Positions 33,588-45,541 of a stretch of DNA of 64,000 bases are shown piece after piece; the first letter of the stretch is position 1, and every line of letters begins with the position of its first letter. Both the position numbers and the translations under genes were made by a program. A model generated the notes under the pieces. It was not told where the DNA came from and searched no databases. It saw nothing but the letters and a program-made list of their open reading frames with translations. Source of the stretch: Verticillium longisporum. Its lineage: Eukaryota > Ascomycota > Sordariomycetes > Glomerellales > Plectosphaerellaceae. The stretch covers positions 310,001 through 374,000 of the forward strand of contig JAETXT010000001.1 in NCBI GenBank assembly GCA_019188255.1, in the 5' to 3' direction.

Positions 33588-34390
33588 TTAGGCGGTGGCG
33601 TCCTTGAGGTAGGCGATCAGGTCGTTCCTGTCCTTGGCCTTCTTGAGACCACCGAAAGCCATCTTGGTGCCGGGGATGTACTTCTTGGGGTTCTCGAGGT
33701 ACTCGAACTGCAAGGGGGTTAGAAGAAGCTCGCTTTCAGAATCACGATGAGATCAACGTACCAGAGTGTCGTTGTTCCACTCAATGCCCTTCTGCTTGTT
33801 GGCATCGGTGTAGGAGTAGCCGTCGACGGAACCAGTCTTGCGGCCGAAGAGGCCGTGCAGCGCAGGACCGATCTTGTTGCCGCCGCCAGCCTCGACGGTG
33901 TGGCACTGAGCGCAACGGGTCTTGAAGAGGGAAGCACCCTTCTTGGCGTCACCTGGGGCAAGAGTTAGCTATGCGACTGCTTTGTGGTGGTGATGCAGTG
34001 TTGCCAGCTTCGGCAGCGACATGATTTCCAACAGGCCTGAGAGGAGAGACAGAGAGTATCGGGCTTTCGTTCGAAGTGGATTGCGTTGAGATCAAGATGA
34101 GAAACGAGTCCGACTCAGTAGGTATGAGCTGGAGTCGTTGTCCCTTCGTTCGCAGCGTTGCCGAGGCCAGGGGAAATGACGCAGGAAAAGCTGACATGAC
34201 AGGTGCGCCAGAGGTCACCGAGGCTCCAAAATCACCCCAAGCTCAGGATTCGCAATTCAGACATCGTCTCAACGGTGTATCCAAGTCGAAAACACCGGCG
34301 CCGATGCTCAATGGCATTCGCAGACAAGTCGGACCATTCGCGAAGCCTGCCACTGGGAAACACCGGGTGTAGGAACTTACCACCAGCCAT
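33588..34390 (-). CDS. CYC1: Cytochrome c
   Basis: Three exons: 34390-34381 (only 10 nt), 33952-33762 and 33707-33588, separated by introns of 428 and 54 bp. The spliced protein has 106 residues and starts [20 protein letters not shown]. The haem-attachment site is C17-A-Q-C20-H21 and the axial Met is M83 in GTKMAFGG. It carries electrons from complex III to complex IV in the intermembrane space and is imported without a cleavable presequence. The 10-nt first exon followed by a long first intron is easily missed: the start codon lies 428 bp upstream of the rest of the gene. Confidence 0.97.
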
Positions 34391-35099
34391 TTTGACGATT
34401 TTGAGAGGGGGTATTAAGGTGTTAAGAAGATGAAGAAGGTATTATGTAGGATTGCAAAAGAATCGAATCTCTTGCAAAGGGCGTATGGGTAACGTGTCGA
34501 GGTTGGAAATAGTCGTCAGAGGGTGGAAGGGGAGGAGGAAAACTTTTGGGAGAGAGAAACCGGCTGGGAGCCGATCGACTTTAATGGCACGCGCGCGCAA
34601 ATCCTGGCAATGAGCTCACTACAGACAGCGCACCAGCCACGCTGTGGCGCCTCCAACGGGTCCAAATGACCCAGTCATCATTCAGGTCCGCGCCAATCAC
34701 CGGCCAGCAAATGGTCAGAGGGCGCACACTGAGGCAGGGGGGCGGTACTTCCGTACCGGGCAAACCCGGAAACAACAGCCTGGAGGACAATTGTTCCGTA
34801 CCTTACCTACCTAGGTACCTAGGTACCTTACCTAACAACAGTGCAAAGGCCGACATTTCAGCGCCTTTCCAGTGCTGGGGCCCACCGAATACGCCCCCGG
34901 GAGTTCCGCTGTCGAGCCTGCATTTCGGGCTTTGAACCCAGAGCTTGGCCGATGTGTACATGTAGGCCTGAGGTGAACTTTTTTCGGGGGGCATGCGCGA
35001 TCTGTCGATCGGGATAGCTTCTCGCGATATCCACGCCCGCCACCACCACTACCACGACAAGCTCACCCCTCTTCCCTCCGAACACCAAAGCCTGGGGTC
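34391..35099. promoter_or_regulatory. Divergent promoter region between CYC1 and the mitochondrial membrane protein gene
   Basis: About 700 bp between two genes for mitochondrial proteins read in opposite directions. A CCTAGGTACCTAGGTACC palindromic cluster lies at about 34804-34835. Confidence 0.5.
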
Positions 35100-35880
35100 A
35101 TGACGCCTTCCATCGCCGCCAGCCTCCCTCCACGCTTCCTCATGCCGGCATGGCGTGGTGTTTTCAACGCCAACGTCTCGAGGAACACGGCAGCTGTCTG
35201 CCGTCGCCATGCTTCGACTAAGACGCCAAGCAAGCCCATTGTGCTCGAGAAACCGGCAAAATTCAACCCTCCTTCCCACGGATCTCGACTCCCCAGGAAC
35301 CAGGGCCCGAAACACTATGGAGGTGCTATGAGCGAGGCCGAAAAGGCTGTTCAGAAGAGGAGAGAGTACCCCGGCATGCTGCCGCCCGAGGGATCAAGAA
35401 CACACAAGTTCATCCACAACCGCAACCTCCACCTCTTCATCTCCCTTGTATGTGCAACATTTGTGTCTCCGTCACCCAATGTGTCCAGGTACTGACATCT
35501 CCAAGGGCACACTATCGATCCTCGCTCTCTCCACCTTCATCCTCAACTTCAGCCACACGTCACCCTACAAGCACCTCCTCCCCAGGCCGTCCGAGTTCTG
35601 GAGCAGCCCCATCGATTTCATCGGCACCTGGATCCGCGTCCTGCAGCTGCACGAGGTCGACCGCAACGAGAAGGTCATTGCCCAGCACACCGCCCATACC
35701 GACGACGTTGCTAAGCGAGCCTACTGCAGAAAGGAGCACGGTCTTGACAAGAGCAACCCAGTCGCCAACTGGTTCAAGTCGAGCAGCGAGGACGAGGACG
35801 AGAGTGCGGCGCCCTCTCGCGGCGCCGAGGCCCTCGCGGCCGAGGCAATTGCCGCTGCGCACAAGCAGGGCACCAGATAA
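35100..35880 (+). CDS. Conserved fungal mitochondrial membrane protein of unknown function
   Basis: Exon 1 is 35100-35447 and exon 2 is 35506-35880 (58-bp intron, phase 0, branch ACTGAC close to an AAG acceptor), giving 240 residues. The N-terminus is Arg-rich with few acidic residues (PAWRGVFNANVSRNTAAVCRR), a mitochondrial presequence. The intron interrupts a single predicted membrane helix (NLHLFISL joined to GTLSILALSTFILNFSHTS). The C-terminal half is soluble (WIRVLQLHEVDRNEKVIAQHTAH) with an acidic Ser-rich tail. The shape suggests a one-pass inner-membrane protein. I do not recognise a named family. Confidence 0.82.
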
Positions 35881-36109
35881 AGGGGAACAAGGAGAGAAAT
35901 CACACGACCGGAATGTACCAAACGTCGTCGTGTAAAGGAAGCCCCAGCGCCGTGGGCGGGTGGCGGATCTGTAGTATACCCTGTACCTGTACAATAAAGC
36001 TCCAACATGACCCAAATGCTCAGGGGTGTAGTACCCTTGTTTTTGTTTGCCCCGTCTACTCCGCCCATAGACCTTGTAAGGTGAAATGGGCCCAGACGCA
36101 TCCCGTCGT
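35881..36109. other. Short convergent gap
   Basis: Contains the 3' ends of the mitochondrial membrane protein gene and RRP42. An AATAAA-type signal (CAATAAAGC near 35991) could serve polyadenylation of the left gene. Confidence 0.4.
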
Positions 36110-37306
36110 CTACACCAGGTCTACGCCCTCGAGTCCATCCAACACCTCATCCGCGACACCGCCCTTCTCGAGGACCTTGCCGATCATGGCCTCCAGCACG
36201 GCAAACTTGGTGCCCCCAATCGGCGGCCTCCACACGCCTTGCTGCACGCCGTAGCCCACCACGCCCGGCAGCGGCACGGCCGCCTTCTTCCCCGGCGTCG
36301 ACACGCTCGTGGCCGGGTTCTCCGAGTTGGGCACGCCCGACGGCGTGAGCCGCGACGGCGGATCGACAGTCCGCACAGACAGCAGGCGCAGTTGCCTGCC
36401 CTCGGCGGCGGTGGCGGTGGCGCTGCTCGCGGTGCCGGCGTCGGCCACGGACACGGCAAGGGCTGACTCGGCGACGGCGAGCTCCTCCTTGGCCGGGTCG
36501 AAGATGATGTTGCCGCCGACGGCGACGACGAGGAGCGTCACGGGCGGGCGGGCGCCACCCTTGGCGTTGCGCGGGTACAGGAAGGTCGAGGCCTGCCAGT
36601 CGTCGTCGAACATGGGGTCCTCATCGCCCTCGGACTTGAGGCGCGGGACGCGGGTGGCGAGGAGGGCGAGGTGCGTGGTCAGCGAGAGGAGGGGGAGCGG
36701 GTACGAGAGGGGCGGCGAGATGAGGAGGATCTGGTGCACCATTGTCAGTCATACGCCCCAACACTATAGGCTAAAAGAGGAAGAAGAGAGGGGCAGTTCC
36801 CGAGCATACGAGGAGAGACATACGTCGAGGTAGAGCTTCCAGTGGAAGCGGCGGTTGATGTAGAGCTTCTTGGCGAACTCGCCGTCGGCGAGGAGCGCCT
36901 CGCTGAGCATGCTCGCCAGGAAGACGGTGCTCGCCTCGTCGTCCCGCAGGCCCGGGATCTCCACCGTCATCTCGAGCCACTCGCTGCGGCCCTTGGAGGC
37001 TGCGCCGCCGTCCTCGACATGATCGCCTTGCCGTATCCTCGAGATGTCCTCGTCCGCCGCGCCGCCGTACGGCGTCGCCGTCTTTTCGAGCTCCGCCTTG
37101 GTGCCGACGATGGCCTCCGTGCCGTCGGAGAAGCACACGCGCGCGCTGCCGGTGGAGCCCGGCAGGATGCCCGTCTCGGCGGTCAGTGGGCGGAACTGGG
37201 TCGGTGTGCGGCCGTCGGGTCGGATGGGGGGCGTGAGCGAGAGGGAGGAGTGGAGGTAGGCGAGCTCGGCGGGGGAGAGCAGGACTTGCTGCGCTGCTGT
37301 GGCCAT
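36110..37306 (-). CDS. RRP42: Exosome core subunit Rrp42 (RNase PH-like)
   Basis: Exon 1 is 37306-36824 and exon 2 is 36730-36110; the 93-bp intron is phase 0 with a TGACTGAC-type branch site. The 367-residue protein starts MATAAQQVLLSPAELAYLHS, then IRPDGRTPTQFRPLTAETGI and GSARVCFSDGTEAIVGTKAEL, the RNase PH core pattern of Rrp42/EXOSC7. The exon junction falls in KLYINRRFHWKLYLD-ILLISPPLSYPL, equivalent to the conserved CWVLYVDVLLL block of human EXOSC7. By family knowledge it is a catalytically inert member of the hexameric ring of the RNA exosome. It is longer than the yeast protein (265 residues) because of Ser/Ala/Gly-rich insertions. Confidence 0.9.
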
Positions 37307-37816
37307 GGTGGATGGCTCTGGCGCAGGGTGGTGTGCCTGTCGCTTTCTCTCTTTGGGGGGGGGGGGCGCAAAGAGAGTGTGTCGTGTTTCGAGATCGGGT
37401 GGCGGGGGGGCGGTGATGGGCCTGGCGAGTGCAGGCGCTGGATAGAGCTTTTGTCGCAAAAAGTTGAGGTCGATCTGAGTGCAGCGAAAGCTTGACGTGC
37501 AGGGATTCCTTTCATGGTGGGGTTCGCGGGGTGTGGAGCCAGATCGTGTGTGGCTGCTTGCTGTGTGGCTCAACCTCAACCCCTGAGATGACTCCGAGCC
37601 CCTAAAGAGGGAGTAGCATGGCACTTACTCACTGAAAGCGTAGCGGACATGGGTACATAAGAAAAAACGAATCCGTCATTTAGTTTGCTGTTAAAGGATG
37701 TATACATATTCAATGTCACATCATTGTTTACGTCTCATCGACAAGGCTCACTATCGTAGTAGCCAATTCTCCTAACACCGATACAGTATCAATGCCCAAT
37801 ACTTGCCCCCAAGGCC
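37307..37816. other. Intergenic between RRP42 and ATE1
   Basis: About 510 bp. The RRP42 leader side includes a run of ten G near 37360. No gene recognised. Confidence 0.5.
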
Positions 37817-39376
37817 CTAGCTGAGATCGAGACAGACCGAGTGCATGAGATCTGGTCCGATTGCTGCCACAAACTCGGCAATCTTCGTCTTCAACCCTCC
37901 AGCAGGAGAGAGTGACTGGCTGGCCCAGATGACCAGGTCAGAAGTCTCGTACTCCATGCCAGACTTGTCGATACGCAATGACAGATGATCCAGATCTATC
38001 GCCTGCATTTGATTCAAAGAAGCGACGCCAGGCATGTCGCTTTCGAATATGGATGAGGGCTCCTCGCCATCACTTTCAACCTCTGGCTGGGCGCCGTCGC
38101 TGTCGTTGTCCTCACGTGTCGTGCCGTTCATCTCCTTGTCGCCGTCGGACTCGACCATGGCGCGCTTCTCGGCCGAATAGCTGACAAACGGCTTCTTGTC
38201 GAGAAGATCCAGTATGGGCTTGTCGAGCAGGTCCCAGGTCAGGCTTTCCGGGTCGAGAATGTACTGCGGAAGATAGTCAATCTTGTACCGCATCTTTGGG
38301 CAGCTGTGGATGTAGAACCCCGGGTACCAATACCGGTAGCCGCCTTCCGCAGCTAGGGCGATTTCTTGCAGGGCGCCAAGCTTGCCCGGCATAAATGTGT
38401 GGATGGACTCGTGATAGAGAAAGTAGACTGCGCTGACGCAATGTGGCAAAAGGTCCAGCACGCCAATGGCGACAAGCTTGCCGTCCAACCGATAGCAGTG
38501 GTGGAAGGAGCCGAGTTGCATCTCCTTTCCTTGGTCGTTGATGACTGTCTTTCTTCGAACGGGAGAGTCACACAGGAAACGCCGGAAACCGCCCCTGGAG
38601 ATGTCGCCCGATCCTTCCTTGTGGACGACGCGCTGGTAGTTCTCATACACGGCGTACTTCTCTCGGTGAACGAGTCGTCTTCAAGCGTGACGGTGAAGTT
38701 GTGTGCAGGGTCAGGGGGAGTCTTCAGGTTCTTTGCCTCGGCCTCGTGGATCCGCTCGACGAGACTGAACTCGGCATCTCGCTTCTTGGTTTCCTCGCGT
38801 GACCGTGGATAGAGACGGGCGGCAGCAGCTGCATACTCTTTGCCGATGACATACCGGTTGAACCTGTTCACGGCCTGCCGTTGGTCCCTGGACGGTTTGA
38901 AGGCGGCAGTGTCCTGGCGGATGGTGTAGTGCGGGCAGCAGGACTGTCGCTGGTTGGGTCGATAGAGGAGGCGGCCGGAGCGACGCCAGTATCGGTCCAA
39001 CAAGTCCTGATAAAGCTCCGGGGTCAAGGATGTCGCAGATGCGTAGTATGAATAGCCTGGGCAACGGGCGTGTCAATTTTGCTGATCACACCTCAGTGTG
39101 AGGCTGTGAGGCTTCGTGTCATGCGGATGAAACGAGAGGCCCGATATGAGCGTACCAGTGGGCACTCACGTTTTGTCTTGCCCATCCCTCCTTTATTTCC
39201 ACTTCCGCAGTAGCCACAACTGGATGAATTGGTGTAGCCTGGTCAATCTCGTTGGCACTGCTCGTTGGCATGGATGGGAAAAGTGAAAAGGAGCGCTGGG
39301 ATACACTGAACTCACCAATGGGGCTCACGTACGACAACTCGTCCTCTTCCAGGGGATGCGAGATGAATGCCGCCAT
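37817..39376 (-). CDS. ATE1: Arginyl-tRNA--protein transferase (Ate1), three exons, one frameshift
   Basis: Exons are 39376-39316, 39238-39170 and 39056-37817; introns are 77 and 113 bp and all phases fit. The start MAAFISHPLEEDELSYVSPIG joins to YTNSSSCGYCG, the N-terminal Ate1 motif with its paired cysteines, then SYYASATSLTPELYQDLLDR and SCCPHYTIR. The catalytic GNAT-like half follows (GSFHHCYRLDGKLVAIGVLDLLP, SVYFLYH-type block, GYRYWYPGFYIHSCPKMRYK). The frame breaks near 38661-38664, where DDSFTE should continue into KYAVYENYQ; one missing base explains it. With it the length is 456 residues. Ate1 adds Arg to N-terminal Asp, Glu or oxidised Cys, feeding proteins to the N-end-rule pathway. 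The C-terminal tail is acidic and low complexity. Confidence 0.9.
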
Positions 39377-39739
39377 GATTGCCCAGAATGATCGTCGTGG
39401 GCTTCCTAGGTATTGGCGGATATGCGTGTGCGCGCTGTGTGCTGATCACTGAATGAATGAATAACAGCCAGGCGCCTTCCCATGCTCAAGTTGGTGATAG
39501 GTGTCCCACGGCTAGGAGTAAGCTCCCAGCGAGGCGGGGTAAGGCGGCCTGTGGGAGGGCAGACGAGCACCTTACAGGACTCGGCCAGCAATCCGGCAAT
39601 GCTTTCAAGTGCCCCTGGAGACGAGTCGGAGTCCAACTTGAAAAGTTACGCTTGGAGCAAGCAAGGACAGCTAAGCCGAGCACTGGGATGTGAAGCAGTG
39701 CAGTGCAATGTCGTTATTGTCACAATGTGCAGTAGCTCG

Positions 39740-40000
39740 ACCTACCTAGGGTGAGTGGGCTAAACTGCCCCTCATACCTAGGTGTCTAGGTACCTACGGT
39801 ATCCAGTGTCTAAGGTAGGTACCTAGGCACAGTGGGTACCTGATAGACGTCCGCACGGCCACGATCGTCTGTGGCTGCTACCACGTCTCGGAGGAAGGAA
39901 AAGCTCGGGCCCTGCATTGTTACCTTCCAACCTACCTACTGTACCTTATACCGGAGGCACCTACCTTGCCTGGTACCTCAGGTAGGTAACAAGGTAGGAC
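39740..40000. repeat. Cluster of CCTAGGTACC-type palindromes
   Basis: CCTACCTAGG, CATACCTAGGTG, TAGGTACC, GGTAGGTACCTAGG and related words recur many times within 260 bp. The same words are found in other intergenic gaps (10.2, 20.5, 34.8, 59.9, 60.3 kb) and in no coding region. Confidence 0.75.
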
Positions 40001-41335
40001 GACCTGATGCCTTCCACGATGCTTCCCTGGTTTCGAGTCCACACGTAGGAACCGACAAGGCTGCTCCAAGACCCCTGGAGGTGTCGAAGAAGTCCTGAGC
40101 CGTCCAGGGACCAACTCATGCATCTACAGTTCAGTGACACGATGATACGATGGCACGATATTCCTCAATGGAAGAATTCAAGCAGCTCGATGGACCCTGG
40201 ATCACCCATGTCCGCTCCGTTGCCTCATCGGTCTTTTTCGAGGCGAACCTCCTTCCGCTCTGAACGGCCGCATCACCAGATCATGATTAGTGAAATATCT
40301 CACGTTGCCCAATGGCTGCGAATCACCGACCTCCGAGACATCGAGGCTACTCCGGTACTCCAGACCTCGAGCAGGGCGGATCCCCATTTCTGGTTCGGGG
40401 GCCAGAGGCTGTCGACGGCAGAAGCACGTCAAGAGGACACTGCGCGATCAGGCCAGGATGCTCGCCGCGTCGTCTACTGTCGCGGGACTTTTGCAACCTA
40501 ACGCTGGATCGGATCGGCCTGGTGAGCAGGCAAGATCCCACCTCGGCGTCGCACAGGGCATGGATGGGATCGATGCACTGGAATCGAAACGGACGTGATC
40601 GACATGGCCCTCGAAAAAACCCCGCCGCAAAACGACGAGGACAGGGCGCCGCGAACGTTTCGACGATGGTGTCACATATGCAATTGAAGGCCGCAGCTGT
40701 CAACTGCAGCGCAGCACAGTGCAGCATGCGGCTTGATGGCCAGCGGCTACGCGACAGTTCCGACCAGGAATGGCCACACGATCTCGCCTCGACTGCAGCG
40801 TCTGAATATCGTGACCTCTTCTGCATTCGGCACGCATTGATGATGGATGGAAATAGGATGCTTGGGTGGATGGATGGCTGCACGGCTTACTGGACACGAC
40901 ACCAGAGCCAATTTTGTCTCCGTCACGGTTCGTGCTCCGATCGTCTTTGAGGCCGATTCTTACCAGTCGAGCATGCAGCCTCGAATTGTTTGATGGCTGG
41001 GTCTGTCGCCAAGAATGAGTGGTCGACTGAATGTGAGGCAACCAGTCAGCTGTCGTGGCCACCCTTGTGCGTTGCTCGTCGCCAATCGCCCTGGCTCCTG
41101 GATCTGTCAAACCTGGCCGTCTGCGGCTTGCTCCTCGACGGCCGTCCTGTGCTCCGCTCCGCGCGCTCCGTGGAGACAGCTGCCATCAGGTCGTTTGATC
41201 GTTTGATCCATAGACTCCTGCCATCTCTGTCCGCCTACAGGGGACGAACCGAGGAGCCACTGCACAGCGCAGGGAGAGACCCGATTGCTCTCCCCAACTC
41301 CTACCCTTGGCTTCGCGCCCACTCCTCAGACAATC

Positions 41336-41391
41336 CTTTGGCCATGGTCCTTTGGCCATGGTCCTTTGGCCATGGTCCTTTGGCCATGGGG
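41336..41391. repeat. 14-bp tandem repeat, four copies
   Basis: Unit CTTTGGCCATGGTC, copies starting at 41336, 41350, 41364 and 41378; the last differs at its end. Each unit contains the palindrome CCATGG. Confidence 0.95.
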
Positions 41392-42540
41392 AAAAGCACA
41401 GCCAGCTCACGACACGCAGACGAGTCCACTTGGAAACCACGTCACGCTGCTTGGCTTGGATTGGAACTGTACTTGTGGACGAATGGCAAGAAAAAGGATG
41501 GTATTGAGTGCGAGCCAGCCTAACCAGCCCAGCTGGAACAGCCTGACCTACCCAGCATGGAAATTTGTCGTCATTGACCTTCGCGTCTATGCAACGTTGA
41601 AGCCGTCGATCTTGACCCCTCTCCGATGCTTGACTCAGTTGCTGGAACCGACCAAGACAACGAGGGGGGCATCGCCTCTTTCTGGGGCTGGGCCGGAGAG
41701 ACAGGCTGCTGAGCTGCTGTTACCACCAGCGACCGCCATCGACCGCCACCCCTATGCGGCGCGCGCCGTACAACAGCGCCTGCAGCAGGGCACTCACTCT
41801 CACCTCCCTTCGTCGCCTGCCATGGCTCTGTGCAGCCGCGCTGCGTCGCTCCCGCAGTAGCCTCCTCGGCCGTCCTACACCGCCTGTGCGACGGACTCAT
41901 CCCGCTTGTTGGGATATGAGGACCGCCGACCAGGGGCTGACAAGGGGTCAAACCTGCCAGAGAGAGATTTCCGCAATGACAATGGAAACACGACCACGAT
42001 GGCACTCACTGCTCCCAGGCCCGTCCGTCGTCACTCCCATGCCACGCAAATGTCCACTGACTTGCTGCGTGACCCATGCGCCTGGCTTCAGGAAACGGCA
42101 GAAACCCCACTGGCATGAAGCCGTCGATTCCAACGCCGCCGGCTCTGCAACTCTCGTTTTGTCTGACTTTTCCGACGAGTAGTGAGGCGATGAGGCCACA
42201 GCTGGTTGACAGTTGTTTCTCCTCTTGCATGGACATCCCCGGCAGCGTCCTGGATCAACCCCCCCATCCCCCCAAGATGCTGCATGCGCGCCTGCATCTC
42301 ACTGACCCTGCCGGCAGCGGGACACTAAGGTGACGCCGTCTCCACACACTTGTTGGCGGACCTACTTACATCAAGGACCGTCCTGCGGCCATGCGTCGTC
42401 CCCTGCCACTACGCCCGTCCGCCTCAACCCTCGCCCCCAAACTGTCTCCCAACACCAGAACAATATACCAACTACCACTGCCGTCTGTGCTACAAGGCTC
42501 GACTTTCTTCCATGTTCACTCCTTTTCCCCAGCATGTTCA

Positions 42541-43970
42541 ATGGCGTTTTGGGTCGTCGGCGCGGAGCCCAGCCCCATGCTGCCGTCTCTGGGTGATGGC
42601 CCTGTCCACGGCACCTACCTGACTGGTGGCAAACGTCGGGTCAGCCATTCTGACGGCTCCGACAACATCTACGACCATTTCCCTCACCCCAAACGTGCAA
42701 AGACGAACGATTTCGACCCCATCACAGGCAGTGTACGGCAACATGGAGAACTCATCCCCATGCAGAACCTCTCATTCTTGGTCATCCGTGAGGCACGATC
42801 ACCAACGCCGGAGCCTGCACGAGGTGGCCAGACCGCCTGTTCCATGGAGCGCACGGCGTCAGGGCTCTCCATCTCATCTGACACAACCGTCTGCACGACT
42901 TCAACCTTTGATGATGCCAACCTGCTTGAGGACGATGAGGCCGCTTGGCTGGTGCAGGAGCGTCTTGCGCTCTCTCACCGCAAGGCCAAGGATTCACGCC
43001 ACGAACGGATTCTCAGGAGCCTCATCCGGCCACGGTCTCGTGATGCCGAGTTCTCTATCGCCCACGCCGCCTTGGAGAGCATATTCTCGGCCGCCAATGA
43101 GATTTTCTTCCACAACCGACTTGCCCGTCGTGTGAATTGGGACTGGTCTCACTCATCGAGTTCCCAATATCAAGATCACATCATAGGCACCACTGCACTC
43201 CGCCGCTCCCGTCTTCTTGGCGGCTTTGAAACCTTAATCGTTCTCTCTCACCCAATTCTCAAAAACCGCAAATACAACCGCCGACTCCTCATCTCTACTT
43301 TTTACACGAGCTCATTCACAGCTACCTCTTCGTCTGTTGTGGTTTCAAGGCCAGGCGTTGTGGAGGCCACACGACCGGTTTCAAGCGTATCGCTGCGCTG
43401 ATCGACGAGTGGGCGGGTCCAGACACCTTGCATTTAAAAGACATGGAGGCCGATCTGGACCATTTCAAGGAGGAGGAAAAATGGGACGAACTCAGTAATC
43501 AGCAGTCGTCTTTGCTCGCTCAGTCTGCGTCGTTGCCTGACGAATACGACTATCTGACGCCCTACCACCAGCACCATCACCACGCTCCCCACCATCTCAC
43601 TCACGACTATCAACACCAACAAGGCCCTTGGGATTATTGGGTGGCCGATAGACAAGAACACATCCCACTGAGCCGATGCAGTACGCCGGGGTCTCCTGCC
43701 ACGGCGGATGATCTGGAGGGCGAGGGCATGAGGTGGCCGGCTAGACGGGAGACATGGGCCGAAAGAACGCCACGTGCCTCCTCCCGGCACCTCCAGACAC
43801 CAGGTACCGGGCACCTCTCGCGTCCGTCATCACAACAACGTCACTGGTATACAGATGACCACGAACCATTCCGTCGTCGAGATCATTCTTACGACCGGTT
43901 CGATCAACGGAGGGCCAACTCGCCGAGTCCGAGTATTGCTTCTGACGCCGTTGGCTCCCCATACGTTTGA
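42541..43970 (+). CDS. SprT-like metalloprotease-domain protein, one frameshift at the active site
   Basis: The ATG at 42541 begins MAFWVVGAEPSPML; an upstream in-frame ATG at 42391 would add a leader without coding character. After a disordered N-terminal half, the segment ALESIFSAANEIFFHNRLARRVNWDW...GFETLIVLSHPILKNRKYNRRLLIST leads to the zinc site. There the frame breaks in a run of five T (43299-43303): HELIHSYLFVCCGFKARRCGGHTTGFKRI follows one frame over, giving the HExxH motif at about residue 256 and a distal His. With one base supplied the protein has 476 residues, ending in a His/Ser/Arg-rich disordered tail (stop 43968-43970). SprT-like proteins include Spartan/DVC1, which cleave DNA-protein crosslinks; this fungal type is not assigned to one of those by anything I see. 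Confidence 0.83.
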
Positions 43971-45358
43971 ATGGAAGATGCGTCTCCGTTCATGCAACTA
44001 ACACAACGTTGTCCAGTTTTCCCTTTGTGTACATGATGGCGCCTGAGGTGTCATTCCGTTTCGGGTTCATTGGGAAGCATGGCGACGGCGCGTCTCACAA
44101 CTTTCTTTCTCGCTTGGCGTTTGGTCTTTTGGTACGGGAAACTTTGCGGGACAGGGTCGAACGGCTGCTCAGTATAAAAAGGGGATCATAGTGTGGATTG
44201 TCACTTGTTCCTGCATTATGCTGCTTCACCTATTGTGCATTTTGTAATGCGGTGCTTGTCATTTTGTTTAAGGGGCCAAGAATCGTCATTCTCTCGATAA
44301 ACTAAGGAGCACAGTCACGATATCAGGCACGACTGCAACACCGTGGTCAGGGAAGAAGGCAACATAGACCAATATGTGAAGGTAACATCAATAGTTCTTA
44401 GTGTGTGAGCCAGGATGTAAGCCTACTTCTGATGGAGGTTAAACCCGATAAGCTACAGTATATTCTAACCGTCTGCGTTTATTCGTCCATCTCCCCTTAA
44501 ACCCAAAGAATCTCTTCCAAAACCACAAGTAGACCTGTATCATGACATCAGTCACGTCCCTTCTTCCTTGTCGTAAACGCCGTAATCCAGTCCTGGAAAC
44601 GAAAACCACCTGGCTCTAACCCACAAGCCTGAGGACCTCCTACGGAGGAAGATCGACAGCCTGCTACGAATATACTAGCCTCAAACTACCTCCAAGAAGA
44701 AAATCACTCCTTGCCCAAGTTCCAAAGACGGATAAGTGGCGTTGTGCATTGAATGGCTGCTTGGAACTCAACCCGTGTCTGACGCGGAGGAGCAAGATCA
44801 CGGAAGGCGCCCCGGGGGATTCGACCACCTGGTTAGTTGGCGGAGCATGCCCCTTTCGGCGGTACCGATGGGGCGGGATGCGAAGAAGACATCTAGAGGC
44901 CGTCTGAGATGTGTCGCGACAGGACCGGCGGAAAGCAACACCCTCTTTGGTCCTCGTCGTACTGATCTGGGTCTCGTCTTCCGCTCTTCGATAGAAAAAC
45001 ATCGTTCCAGTCCGTCATTGAATATTAAGCCTCTGAAATGTTGAACGTAAATCGTACGACGTGGCAGCCCATGGAGCATCGACTGCCTGTCATGGAAGCC
45101 ATTCTCGTCGACGAGCGAATACTAGCCAGCGAGGCCTATTCAACGGAATGGCAACCATGTTCGGCCGGCGTCGATGCGTAGCCTGTGAATGAATAGCAAC
45201 TAGATACACTGACCATGGCGTGAATCGATGCCATAGTCTTCAGGTCAACTCGAACGTTAGCTTCGGTCGATCCCATATGACATGAAGAGCTAGGTTTCTC
45301 CCGATACACGAGTTGAAAGAAGTACTCACGGTCTGGAAACGTCTCCAATACGCCTCAG
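43971..45358. other. Intergenic
   Basis: About 1.4 kb. Short frames overlap on both strands (44664-45079) and none is convincing. No repeat stands out. Confidence 0.5.
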
Positions 45359-45541
45359 CTAGGGACGAAGAATGAAGATGATGAGGGCGGCAAGGCCGGC
45401 CACAACCTGAAGGGCGACAATGCCGCCCAGCACTCGTTTCAGATTATCGTGGGAACCTTCTTCGTCGTTGCGTTTCTTTCCATTTCGAGCTTCAACGTCG
45501 ATGCTGTGCGCGCTGGTGCTGCTGCGCCTGTACCACGCCAT
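45359..45541 (-). CDS. Small tail-anchored-like membrane protein of unknown function
   Basis: A 60-codon frame starting MAWYRRSSTSAHSIDVEARN. The N-terminal 35 residues are polar and charged and the last 25 form one hydrophobic helix (GGIVALQVVAGLAALIIFIL) ending RP-stop, the layout of a tail-anchored protein. A TATATA lies 125 bp upstream (45666-45671 on the minus strand), supporting a real promoter. No family recognised. It could instead be a chance frame. Confidence 0.45.
   Translation of the reverse strand: MAWYRRSSTSAHSIDVEARNGKKRNDEEGSHDNLKRVLGGIVALQVVAGLAALIIFILRP

Larger units (their letters stand above)
39377..42540. other. Long gene-free region with short repeats
   Basis: About 3.2 kb. 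Frames of up to 212 codons exist but overlap on both strands without homology. It holds a dense cluster of CCTAGGTA/TAGGTACC palindromes (39740-40000) and a 14-bp tandem repeat (41336-41391). The right end is presumably the leader of the SprT-like gene. Confidence 0.5.

Noticed and set aside
40312..40950. 212-codon frame in the long gene-free region
   Set aside because: An antisense frame of similar length overlaps it, and the composition shows no coding bias or domain.
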